Positions 1 to 5,563 of a stretch of DNA of 5,563 nucleotides are shown one piece after another; positions within the stretch are counted from its first letter, which is position 1, and each line of letters opens with the position of its first letter. Position numbers and translations under genes: made by a program. The stretch is taken from NCBI GenBank assembly GCA_023141985.1, contig JAGLKH010000294.1:1-5563 (forward strand). Direction: 5' to 3'. The stretch is from Flavobacteriaceae bacterium (GTDB lineage Bacteria > Bacteroidota > Bacteroidia > Flavobacteriales > Flavobacteriaceae). The notes beneath the pieces were generated by a model, which saw nothing but the letters and a program-made list of their open reading frames with translations, was not told the origin of the DNA and did no database searches.

Positions 1-2
1 TA

Positions 3-1037
3 CTTCGAGCTGTGATAGCATCTGCAAGTAATGACCATAGACTTGGTGCAAACGAAGCACCTCCAGCTATTATTTCGATTTTTATTGGTGCACAATTGAC
101 CAAAATATTAGGAGAATTAGAAGGTGTAACTAAAGGAAAGTTATCACCTGAAGAAAAAACAGATCTTAAATTAAACGTCGTAGGTAAAATTCCAGATGTT
201 TTATTAGATAATACGGATAGAAATAGAACATCACCTTTTGCATTTACAGGAAATAAGTTCGAGTTTAGAGCAGTTGGCTCTACAGCAAATTGTGCAAAAC
301 CAATGAAAGTATTGAATACAATAGTTGCAAAACAATTAAAAGATTTTAAAATTGAAGTTGATGCGTTGATCGAGACCGAAGATTTAAAGAAGGATGAAGC
401 CATATTCAACGTCTTAAGAGAATATATCAAAGCCTCAAAAAATATTTTATTTGAAGGTAATGGTTATAGTAAAGAATGGGAAATTGAAGCTAAAAAGAGA
501 GGTTTAAGCAATAATAAAACAACTCCTAAGGCTTTAAAAGCTAAAATTTCTAAAAAATCAATTGCATTATTTGAAGAAATGAATGTTATGAGCAAGGTTG
601 AAACTGAAGCACGATATGAAATTGAAGTTGAAGAATATACCATGCGAATTCAAATTGAAGCACGTGTATTAGGTGATATTGCTGGCAATCATGTTGTGCC
701 AACAGCTGTTCGTTATCAAAATATGTTAATCGAAAATGTTTCAGGATTAAAAGACATCTTTGGAAAAGATTTTGAAGTGCATGCTAAAGAACAAATTAGT
801 TTAATTAAAAAAATATCTGAACATATTGAGGCTATTCATTCAAAAGTTGAAAAGATGATTAATGCTCGTAAGAAAGCAAACAAAATAGAAGATATTGAAG
901 CAAAAGCAGAAGCATATTGTTTTAAAGTGAAACCATTTTTTGAAGATATAAGATATCATTGTGATAAGCTGGAACTCATGGTTGATGACGAGCTTTGGCC
1001 ATTAACAAAATATAGAGAGTTGTTATTTACGAGATAG
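3..1037 (+). CDS. glnN: Type III glutamine synthetase, C-terminal part (5' end outside window)
   Basis: This enzyme joins ammonia to glutamate using ATP to make glutamine in the cytoplasm. The type III form is typical of Bacteroidota and cyanobacteria. The frame is open from base 3, before the GTG at 12, which reads as an internal valine. The gene therefore continues to the left, and about 344 of the usual roughly 730 residues are visible. Seen directly: the block NDHRLGANEAPPAI (bases 30-71), and a second block at 222-281 with NRTSPFAF and FEFRAVGS, the conserved type III substrate/nucleotide-site region. A long charged helical C-terminal section follows, with HVVPTAVRYQNML (around 690-728), and the typical ending DELWPLTKYRELLF. 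The stop is TAG at 1035-1037. No frameshift or missing motif is visible. An intrinsic terminator 14 bases downstream separates it from purM. The family assignment is firm; the N-terminal half cannot be judged from here. Confidence 0.95.
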   Translation, partial: LRAVIASASNDHRLGANEAPPAIISIFIGAQLTKILGELEGVTKGKLSPEEKTDLKLNVVGKIPDVLLDNTDRNRTSPFAFTGNKFEFRAVGSTANCAKPMKVLNTIVAKQLKDFKIEVDALIETEDLKKDEAIFNVLREYIKASKNILFEGNGYSKEWEIEAKKRGLSNNKTTPKALKAKISKKSIALFEEMNVMSKVETEARYEIEVEEYTMRIQIEARVLGDIAGNHVVPTAVRYQNMLIENVSGLKDIFGKDFEVHAKEQISLIKKISEHIEAIHSKVEKMINARKKANKIEDIEAKAEAYCFKVKPFFEDIRYHCDKLELMVDDELWPLTKYRELLFTR

Positions 1038-1051
1038 TTTATAATTAAAAC

Positions 1052-1079
1052 AAAAACTCACTTCCTGTGAGTTTTTTTT
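1052..1079 (+). terminator. Intrinsic terminator of glnN
   Basis: A perfect 10-base-pair stem, AAAAACTCAC (1052-1061) with GTGAGTTTTT (1067-1076), encloses the loop TTCCT. The 3' arm merges into a run of eight T (1072-1079). It begins 14 bases after the glnN stop codon, exactly where a Rho-independent terminator is expected. The A-rich left arm also gives a short T tract on the other strand, but no minus-strand gene ends here. Confidence 0.88.
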
Positions 1080-1084
1080 ATATG

Positions 1085-1092
1085 TATTTTTG
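1085..1092 (+). promoter_or_regulatory. Probable -7 promoter element for purM
   Basis: TATTTTTG matches the Bacteroidota housekeeping -7 consensus TAnnTTTG at every fixed position and ends 23 bases before the purM ATG. The identical octamer lies at nearly the same distance before prfA. No convincing TTG -33 element is visible; its expected place falls inside the glnN terminator hairpin. Transcription would start near 1097-1100, giving a leader of under 20 bases. Confidence 0.6.
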
Positions 1093-1115
1093 CCAAAAGA
1101 AAATGACAATCATTT

Positions 1116-2288
1116 ATGGAAATTAGTAAGCGATATGCACAACGAGGTGTTTCGGCATCAAAAGAGGATGTACACAATGCCATCAAAAATATAGATAAAG
1201 GTTTATTTCCAAAAGCGTTTTGTAAAATCGTTCCGGATTACCTTACAAACGATAATGAATATTGTTTAGTTATGCATGCAGATGGTGCAGGAACTAAAAG
1301 TTCGCTAGCTTACATGTATTGGAAAGAGACTGGAGATCTTTCAGTTTGGAAAGGCATTGCTCAAGATGCTTTAATTATGAATATTGATGATTTACTTTGT
1401 GTTGGAGCAACAGATAATATCATGCTATCTTCAACTATTGGAAGAAATAAAAACCTGATTCCCGGAGAAGTTATCTCAGCCATTATAAACGGAACCGAAG
1501 AATTAATTTCAGAATTAAAAGATTTTGGAGTTACCATTCATTCAACAGGTGGAGAAACGGCTGATGTTGGTGATTTAGTAAGAACTATTATAGTAGATTC
1601 TACTGTAACTGCAAGAATAAAACGTAGTGATGTTATTGATAATGCAAATATAAAAGCTGGCGATGTTATTGTAGGATTGTCATCTTATGGCCAAGCCTCA
1701 TATGAGAAGGATTATAATGGAGGCATGGGAAGTAATGGATTAACATCAGCAAGACATGATGTGTTTCATAAGTATTTAGCCGAAAAATACCCTGAAAGTT
1801 TTGATGCTTCAGTGCCAGAAGAATTAGTCTATTCTGGTAACACTAAACTTACAGATACTGTTAAAGACTCTCCAATTAATGCTGGTAAATTGGTTTTATC
1901 GCCAACAAGAACCTATGCACCAATTATAAAAACCATACTTTCCAAATACAATAGCTCTAAGGTTCACGGAATGATACATTGTAGTGGTGGTGCACAAACT
2001 AAAATCCTCCATTTTATAGATAGTCTTCATATTATAAAGGACAATATGTTTCCTGTTCCACCTTTGTTTAAATTAATTCAAGAACAATCAAAAACTGATT
2101 GGAAAGAAATGTATCAGGTTTTTAACTGCGGTCATCGTATGGAATTGTATACATCTCCAGAAATTGCTGAAGACATTATCAAAATTTCTATGATGTATAA
2201 TGTTGATGCTCAAATAATAGGAAGGGTAGAATCTTCTAAAGAAAAGAAACTAACAATAAAAAGCGAGTTTGGCGTTTTTGATTACTAG
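1116..2288 (+). CDS. purM: Phosphoribosylformylglycinamidine cyclo-ligase (AIR synthetase)
   Basis: PurM closes the imidazole ring in purine synthesis: formylglycinamidine ribonucleotide plus ATP gives aminoimidazole ribonucleotide. It is a cytoplasmic dimer of the AIRS/PurM ATP-binding family. Seen in the 390 residues: DGAGTK (56-61), MNIDDLLCVGA (88-98, matching the family's NDL..GA segment), GGETAD (145-150, matching GGETAE), a glycine-rich stretch with SSYGQAS and GGMGSNGLTSAR (189-213), H..IHCSGGAQTKI (284-297, in place of the enterobacterial H...ITGGG) and FNCGHRMEL (336-344, in place of FN.G..M). It is longer than the roughly 345-residue enterobacterial protein. This divergent long form is, to my knowledge, normal in Bacteroidota rather than a fusion. 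The ATG at 1116 fits the promoter distance and the family start MEISKRYAQRGVSASKEDV. The next gene follows by 24 bases, suggesting co-transcription. Confidence 0.95.
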   Translation: MEISKRYAQRGVSASKEDVHNAIKNIDKGLFPKAFCKIVPDYLTNDNEYCLVMHADGAGTKSSLAYMYWKETGDLSVWKGIAQDALIMNIDDLLCVGATDNIMLSSTIGRNKNLIPGEVISAIINGTEELISELKDFGVTIHSTGGETADVGDLVRTIIVDSTVTARIKRSDVIDNANIKAGDVIVGLSSYGQASYEKDYNGGMGSNGLTSARHDVFHKYLAEKYPESFDASVPEELVYSGNTKLTDTVKDSPINAGKLVLSPTRTYAPIIKTILSKYNSSKVHGMIHCSGGAQTKILHFIDSLHIIKDNMFPVPPLFKLIQEQSKTDWKEMYQVFNCGHRMELYTSPEIAEDIIKISMMYNVDAQIIGRVESSKEKKLTIKSEFGVFDY

Positions 2289-2312
2289 AAAACTTTTATT
2301 AATAATTTAGTG

Positions 2313-3302
2313 ATGTTTGCAAATTTTATTAAACAATATGCAATAGTATTTTTTTTAATCCTATGTGCTAATTCTTTCGGACAACAAGATACTATTAAAG
2401 TTAAGGTTGATAGTTTAAAAATTCAAAAAGACAGTATTGTTTCCAATTGGCAAAAAATAAATAAAGCCAGTTTAGATGTTAGCGAAGTCGCTTTTGTGAA
2501 TTGGAATGCTGGAGGGTCTAACTCTATTTCGGGCTTATTAGGTTTAGAAATAGTAAGGAATTATAAAAAAAACCATATGGTGTGGGAAAATCGTGCCGTA
2601 GTACGATATGGTATTAATAAACAACAAGGTCAAGAGATTAGAAAAACGGATGATTTATTTGAAGTTTATTCTACATTTGGATTTAGAAAGGATACGATTT
2701 CAAATTGGTATTACTCAATAAATTTTAGTTTTAAAACCCAATTTGCTAATGGTTTTAATTATTCAAATAACGATCTTCAACCAATATCAAAATTCATGGC
2801 ACCCGCTTATGTGTTTTTAGGTGCCGGAACGGTTTATAGCCAAGAAAACAATAAATTTTCGGTTTATTTATCGCCTTTAACTATAAAATCAACTTTCGTT
2901 TTAGACCAGGATTTAGCAGATGCTGGTGCATTTGGTGTTACACCGGCTACTTTTGACGATTTAGGTAATAGGCTAACTAAAGGAAAAAATCTGAGAAGGG
3001 AAGTTGGAATTTTGGTAACAAGTAAATACGAATCAGAAGTCGCAGAAAATATTTCTATTAGAAGCCTCGTAAGTTTGTACACCGATTATTTTAATAATTT
3101 TGGCAATGTAGATATAGATTGGGAAGTGAATTTTAATTTTAAAGTGAATAACTTCGTTCATGCTACTTTAGGGTCTCATTTAAAATATGATGACGATATT
3201 AAAATCACCACAGATTTAGATGAAGATGGTGAGTTAGAAGTTTCTGGGGCTAAAGTACAGTGGAAACAAATATTAGGTCTTGGCGTTTTAGTCGACTTTT
3301 AA
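2313..3302 (+). CDS. DUF3078 family secreted/outer-envelope protein
   Basis: Function is unknown. I recognise the DUF3078 family, a conserved Bacteroidota envelope protein. The frame opens with GTG ATG at 2310-2315, and I choose the ATG at 2313 (329 residues). Residues 1-23 form a signal peptide: a lysine, a hydrophobic core YAIVFFLILCA, then SFG before QQ as a plausible signal peptidase I site. The cysteine in the core lacks a proper lipobox (leucine at -1), so a lipoprotein is unlikely. After a short lysine-rich linker comes the family's hallmark near residues 58-70, VAFVNWNAGGSNS. The rest alternates polar and aromatic residues in beta-strand fashion and ends in a strand (ILGLGVLVDF), consistent with a beta-rich outer-membrane-associated protein. 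Family placement is confident; barrel topology is inference. It follows purM closely, and its last 15 bases overlap the convergent relic frame. Confidence 0.85.
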   Translation: MFANFIKQYAIVFFLILCANSFGQQDTIKVKVDSLKIQKDSIVSNWQKINKASLDVSEVAFVNWNAGGSNSISGLLGLEIVRNYKKNHMVWENRAVVRYGINKQQGQEIRKTDDLFEVYSTFGFRKDTISNWYYSINFSFKTQFANGFNYSNNDLQPISKFMAPAYVFLGAGTVYSQENNKFSVYLSPLTIKSTFVLDQDLADAGAFGVTPATFDDLGNRLTKGKNLRREVGILVTSKYESEVAENISIRSLVSLYTDYFNNFGNVDIDWEVNFNFKVNNFVHATLGSHLKYDDDIKITTDLDEDGELEVSGAKVQWKQILGLGVLVDF

Positions 3303-3485
3303 ATTTTCAGGAAAAACCGATAATTGCAAAATTATCGCCATTCCGATAGGCAACATTATAACTTTTGTTGCCAAAACAGCATTTGCTTCTTTTGAAAGTC
3401 CTTCGGGATGAAAAAATAGAATAGTGAGAACAAATAATAATGGTCCTAAAACGGAATCAAATTTTTTTAAAGGTGAGCTTTGCAT
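3288..3485 (-). pseudogene. Internally deleted remnant of a DASS/SLC13-type sodium:carboxylate transporter
   Basis: The reading frame gives 65 residues, whereas DASS transporters have about 450-500. Residues 1-39 (FDSVLGPLLFVLTILFFHPEGLSKEANAVLA) look like the first membrane segment of this family, which normally continues into a tryptophan-rich W.A.WW.TEA.P segment. Here residue 40 jumps straight to TKVIMLPIGMAII. That matches the family's later SNTAT..MMLPI..AII segment, roughly 115 residues further on. After about residue 55 the frame has no resemblance I recognise and ends at a TAA inside the last codons of the DUF3078 gene. My reading is that an in-frame internal deletion removed the middle and a second loss removed the C-terminal two thirds. 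A near-consensus -7 element (TATTTTG, 3494-3500, minus strand) remains upstream. Transport function is excluded; expression of a small membrane peptide is not. The match is from memory of the family, not a search. Confidence 0.7.
3318..3337. terminator. Hairpin in the convergent region, weak minus-strand terminator candidate
   Basis: CGATAATT (3318-3325) and AATTATCG (3330-3337) form a perfect 8-base-pair stem with a four-base loop. On the minus strand the stem is followed by GTTTTTCC, a short T run, so it could end leftward transcription from the relic and the small membrane gene before it enters the DUF3078 gene. On the plus strand the loop is GCAA but no T run follows. The stem has only two G-C pairs, and one arm is also coding sequence for the transporter-like segment (codons around AIILQL). 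It may be fortuitous. Confidence 0.3.
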
Positions 3486-3537
3486 ACTTTAATATTGGGT
3501 AAGCAAAATACAATTTTGGCAGTTTAGTTTCCAAAAA

Positions 3538-3825
3538 TCATATAAATTCTTTTATAACTATTATAAAAGTAATTGTAATAACTATGTCAACTAAAAAAAG
3601 AACAGAAAATAATTTAAAAGTAGAAACGCCTAAATTTTTATAGAAAATCAATTTCCGTTTCGCATTAGTTTCATTTATCATATACCAAACAAAAATGGTT
3701 AACAATAATTTTGTGAGTATTGCATAAACAATAAATGGGTAAACAATTGCTATAGCAATGTTTACAACAAAAGACCAGATTACAAAAGGTCTGTAAAATG
3801 CCAATATTGATAATAATTGTTGCAT
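3538..3825 (-). CDS. Small multi-helix membrane protein of unknown function
   Basis: I cannot assign a function. The 95-residue product has about three hydrophobic segments: roughly 12-30 (VIWSFVVNIAIAIVYPF), 32-49 (VYAILTKLLLTIFVWYMI) and 72-91 (KLFSVLFLVDIVITITFII). A basic loop, NETNAKRKLIFYKNLGVS, lies between the second and third. Clean placement of charged residues in the loop and at the ends, and an uninterrupted frame between A/T-rich spacers, argue for a real gene rather than chance. The KRKL.FYKNLG motif recalls small Bacteroidota membrane proteins that I loosely associate with a neighbouring ABC-type ATPase gene. That is a weak memory, and no ATPase gene is in this window. The transporter relic lies 52 bases downstream on the same strand. 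The start ATG has no obvious Shine-Dalgarno sequence, as is usual in this phylum. Confidence 0.7.
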   Translation of the reverse strand: MQQLLSILAFYRPFVIWSFVVNIAIAIVYPFIVYAILTKLLLTIFVWYMINETNAKRKLIFYKNLGVSTFKLFSVLFLVDIVITITFIIVIKEFI

Positions 3826-3841
3826 GATAATATCATAAACG

Positions 3842-3853
3842 ATTCATATGAAT
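3842..3853. promoter_or_regulatory. Perfect 12-base palindrome between divergent genes
   Basis: ATTCATATGAAT reads identically on both strands and sits 16 bases upstream of the small membrane gene start and 81 bases upstream of the deaminase ATG. A second inverted repeat, TAATAA (3863-3868) with TTATTA (3874-3879), lies close by. Paired dyads in a divergent intergenic region could be operator sites, but in DNA this A/T-rich short palindromes also arise by chance, so this is only a candidate. Confidence 0.25.
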
Positions 3854-3900
3854 AAATATTTTTAATAAGCTCATTATTAGGCAAAATTGAAAAAGGGCAA

Positions 3901-3908
3901 TACATTTA
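3901..3908 (+). promoter_or_regulatory. Possible -7 element for the deaminase gene
   Basis: TACATTTA matches TAnnTTTG except for its last base and ends 26 bases before the ATG at 3935. The spacing is close to that of the perfect elements before purM (23 bases) and prfA (21 bases). Because it lies downstream of the alternative TTG at 3887, it favours the ATG as the true start. No -33 TTG is found at the right distance. Confidence 0.35.
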
Positions 3909-3934
3909 TAGTATCTAAACTATTATTCAACATT

Positions 3935-4324
3935 ATGATTACAAAAAAAGATAGAGAATTAATTCAAAAGGCAAAAGCTCTTGTTGGAGCTAAAGACATT
4001 AGAGGAGGTGTAGTTAAAGAAGTTGGTTGTGTTTTGGTTACTGAAAAAGGGGAAACTTTTTCGGGTGTTAGTTTGCATTTAGCGTGTGGAATTGGTTTTT
4101 GTGCTGAACATACAGCTATATCACAAATGATAACTCAAACAGATGAAACACACATCAAAACTATTGTTGCCACAAATGATGAAGGAGCTATTTCACCTTG
4201 TGGTAGATGTAGAGAGCTAATGAATATACTTGATGTAAAAAACAGGGGTACTGAGATTATCATTTCTAATGATAAAAAAGTTAAACTGAAAGCACTTTTG
4301 CCTTTTTCCTGGAAAATTGAATAA
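3935..4324 (+). CDS. Cytidine-deaminase-fold enzyme, substrate uncertain
   Basis: This is a zinc-dependent hydrolytic deaminase of the cytidine deaminase superfamily, 129 residues, cytoplasmic. The catalytic motifs are complete: C56-A-E58 (zinc ligand and proton-shuttling glutamate) and P88-C-x-x-C92 within SPCGRCREL, supplying the other two zinc cysteines. Length and motif spacing fit the small homotetrameric type. However, the ribose-contacting stretch of true cytidine deaminases, GVNVEN, reads GVSLHL here: serine 46 replaces the asparagine and histidine 48 the glutamate. SPCGRCR and the GIGFCAE region also recall blasticidin-S deaminase. Annotation as a plain cytidine deaminase (cdd) would therefore be risky. 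I chose the ATG at 3935. The frame extends to a TTG at 3887, but the added 16 residues (KKGNTFIVSKLL...) do not resemble the family, and a possible promoter lies between the two starts. It stands alone, divergent from the small membrane gene. Confidence 0.85.
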   Translation: MITKKDRELIQKAKALVGAKDIRGGVVKEVGCVLVTEKGETFSGVSLHLACGIGFCAEHTAISQMITQTDETHIKTIVATNDEGAISPCGRCRELMNILDVKNRGTEIIISNDKKVKLKALLPFSWKIE

Positions 4325-4413
4325 TAGAAATTGTCCTTTTTAACTCAAAGAGACGTTCCTAACAAAGGATATGAGGTTTGGTGTTTTTGAGGATTAGTAA
4401 TTACTCTTTTATG

Positions 4414-4457
4414 TTTTCTCTGTGCAACTTTGCATTTTCTCTATGTATCTCTCTGAA
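4414..4457. repeat. Degenerate tandem repeat of about 10.5 bases in the spacer before prfA
   Basis: Four successive units can be laid out: TTCTCTGTGCA, ACTTTGCATT, TTCTCTATGTA and TCTCTCTGAA. Units 1 and 3 are the closest: TTTTCTCTGTGCA (4414-4426) and TTTTCTCTATGTA (4435-4447) agree at 11 of 13 positions with a 21-base period. A possible inverted counterpart, CAAAGAGAC, lies at 4346-4354. The pattern resembles the CTCTGTG/CTTTGCG-type intergenic repeats I recall from flavobacterial genomes, and this copy would be a decayed one. No open frame or RNA gene is apparent in the 4325-4490 spacer. Confidence 0.45.
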
Positions 4458-4491
4458 ATAATTATCACATAAAACAATTCATAAATTATCG

Positions 4492-4499
4492 TATTTTTG
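4492..4499 (+). promoter_or_regulatory. Probable -7 promoter element for prfA
   Basis: TATTTTTG is a full match to TAnnTTTG and ends 21 bases before the prfA ATG, identical in sequence and nearly in spacing to the element before purM. No clear -33 TTG is seen. It indicates that prfA is transcribed from its own promoter rather than by read-through from the deaminase gene. Confidence 0.6.
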
Positions 4500-4520
4500 T
4501 AGCACAATTTATAAAGGTAG

Positions 4521-5563
4521 ATGTTAGATAGAATACGAATAATAAAACAGCGATTTGATGAGGTTAGCGATTTAATAATACAACCAGATATTATTACAGA
4601 TCAAAAACGTTATGTCAAATTGAATAAAGAGTACAAGGACTTAAGGAAATTGTTGGATATAGGCGAAGCATACGAAACACTGATGAATAATATTGCTGAA
4701 GCCGAAGAAATTATTGCTGATGGAAGCGATGCCGAAATGGTAGAAATGGCAAAAATGGAATATGATGAAGCCAAAGCAAAACTTCCGGAATTGGAGGAAA
4801 AAATCAAATTTTTATTGATACCTAAAGATCCTGAAGATTCCAAAAACGCTATCGTTGAATTGAGAGCAGGAACAGGAGGAGATGAAGCGAGTATTTTTGC
4901 TGGAGATCTATTTAGAATGTACACAAAATATTGTGAGGGTAGAGGATGGAAAGTAAGTACAGTAGATTTTAGCGAAGGTACAAATGGAGGCTTTAAAGAA
5001 ATACAATTTGAAGTTACAGGTGAAGATGTTTATGGCACATTAAAGTTTGAAGCAGGAGTACATCGCGTACAACGTGTCCCTCAAACCGAAACTCAAGGTC
5101 GCGTACATACAAGTGCTGCAACTGTTATGGTATTTCCAGAAGCCGAAGAATTTGATATAGAAATTAATCCTAAAGATGTTCGAATAGACTATTTCTGTTC
5201 GTCAGGCCCGGGAGGTCAAAGTGTAAATACAACTTATTCAGCTGTACGTTTAACACATATTCCAACAGGTTTAGTAGCGCAATGTCAAGATCAAAAAAGC
5301 CAGCATAAAAACAAAGATAAAGCATTTAGAGTATTGCGTTCGCGATTATACGATTTAGAATTGGCAAAAAAACAAGCCGAAGATGCTGCAAAACGTGGTT
5401 CAATGGTTAGCTCAGGAGACAGAAGCGCTAAAATTAGGACTTATAATTATCCGCAAGGTCGTGTAACAGACCATAGAATAGGTTTAACATTATACGATTT
5501 ACAGAATATTATTAATGGTGATATTCAAAAAATAATAGACGAATTAATGCTTGCAGAAAACAC
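4521..5563 (+). CDS. prfA: Peptide chain release factor 1 (3' end outside window)
   Basis: RF1 recognises UAA and UAG stop codons in the ribosomal A site and triggers peptide release. The frame is open from the ATG at 4521 to the edge with no stop, giving 347 codons of an expected roughly 357-360, so only the last few residues are missing. Seen: a helical, acidic N-terminal domain (1-105), RAGTGGDEA (115-123), [18 protein letters not shown] (177-194) and [12 protein letters not shown] (227-238). The last contains the catalytic GGQ (231-233), whose glutamine 233 is the usual methylation target. DQKSQHKN (257-264) and [22 protein letters not shown] (298-319) follow. The stop-codon-reading tripeptide is P187-Q-T189 where E. 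coli has PAT, and GGQS replaces GGQH; both are what I expect in Bacteroidota. PxT rather than the RF2 SPF motif identifies it as RF1. A modest AAAGG (4513-4517) lies three bases before the ATG. Confidence 0.96.
   Translation, partial: MLDRIRIIKQRFDEVSDLIIQPDIITDQKRYVKLNKEYKDLRKLLDIGEAYETLMNNIAEAEEIIADGSDAEMVEMAKMEYDEAKAKLPELEEKIKFLLIPKDPEDSKNAIVELRAGTGGDEASIFAGDLFRMYTKYCEGRGWKVSTVDFSEGTNGGFKEIQFEVTGEDVYGTLKFEAGVHRVQRVPQTETQGRVHTSAATVMVFPEAEEFDIEINPKDVRIDYFCSSGPGGQSVNTTYSAVRLTHIPTGLVAQCQDQKSQHKNKDKAFRVLRSRLYDLELAKKQAEDAAKRGSMVSSGDRSAKIRTYNYPQGRVTDHRIGLTLYDLQNIINGDIQKIIDELMLAEN

Noticed and set aside
12..14. GTG as a start codon for the glutamine synthetase fragment
   Set aside because: The frame is open to base 3 and the residues before it (LRA) continue the conserved type III block, so this is an internal valine in a gene cut by the window edge.
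2310..2312. GTG start for the DUF3078 protein
   Set aside because: The immediately following ATG gives the same signal peptide and is the more usual start; one extra methionine has no support.
2864..3082. 72-codon minus-strand frame inside the DUF3078 gene
   Set aside because: It is fully antisense to a well-supported coding sequence, has no recognisable motif and has low-complexity serine/leucine composition. It is a shadow frame.
3887..3934. TTG-initiated 16-residue extension of the deaminase
   Set aside because: The family does not need it, it does not look like a signal peptide, and the ATG at 3935 gives the expected length. A possible -7 element lies inside the extension.
4334..4369. 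TCCTTT...AAAGGA inverted repeat after the deaminase as a terminator
   Set aside because: It has only six base pairs with a 24-base loop and no following T run. I see no convincing intrinsic terminator for this gene.
4610..4924. 104-codon minus-strand frame opposite prfA
   Set aside because: It is antisense to the RF1 N-terminal domain. Its serine/alanine/isoleucine-rich translation is what the reverse of acidic helical codons produces.
1..5563. CRISPR array, tRNA/rRNA, insertion sequence, toxin-antitoxin or defence genes
   Set aside because: No regularly spaced repeats, tRNA cloverleaf, transposase motifs, long terminal inverted repeats or recognisable defence domains were seen on either strand.

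Overview
The window looks like chromosomal DNA from a Flavobacteriia-type member of the Bacteroidota. It is AT-rich. The glutamine synthetase is the type III form, the PurM is the long divergent form of about 390 residues, a DUF3078 envelope protein is present, and the RF1 carries the PQT/GGQS variants I associate with this phylum. Two genes are preceded by the identical octamer TATTTTTG, which fits the Bacteroidota -7 consensus TAnnTTTG, and strong Shine-Dalgarno sequences are scarce. I cannot name a species.

Layout. Bases 1-1037 hold the C-terminal half of glnN (type III glutamine synthetase), followed by a clear intrinsic terminator. A promoter immediately downstream drives purM (1116-2288). 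A DUF3078 gene (2313-3302) follows purM by 24 bases and probably shares its transcript. Bases 3288-3825 are on the minus strand: a small three-helix membrane protein of unknown function (3538-3825) and, downstream of it, a 65-codon reading frame (3288-3485) that I read as a collapsed remnant of a DASS/SLC13-type carboxylate transporter gene. Divergent from these is a cytidine-deaminase-fold gene (3935-4324) with altered ribose-contact positions. A 196-base spacer with a degenerate tandem repeat and a good promoter leads into prfA (RF1), which starts at 4521 and runs off the right edge without a stop.

How it fits together. glnN, purM and prfA are housekeeping genes: glutamine supply, the purine pathway that consumes glutamine, and translation termination. 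The stretch 3303 to about 4460 looks like an accessory pocket inside a conserved neighbourhood. It contains a dead transporter gene, an orphan membrane protein, a stand-alone deaminase and repeat debris.

I found no sign of a new multi-gene system, CRISPR array, insertion sequence or structured RNA. The most informative observations are the internally deleted transporter relic and the non-canonical deaminase active-site surroundings.
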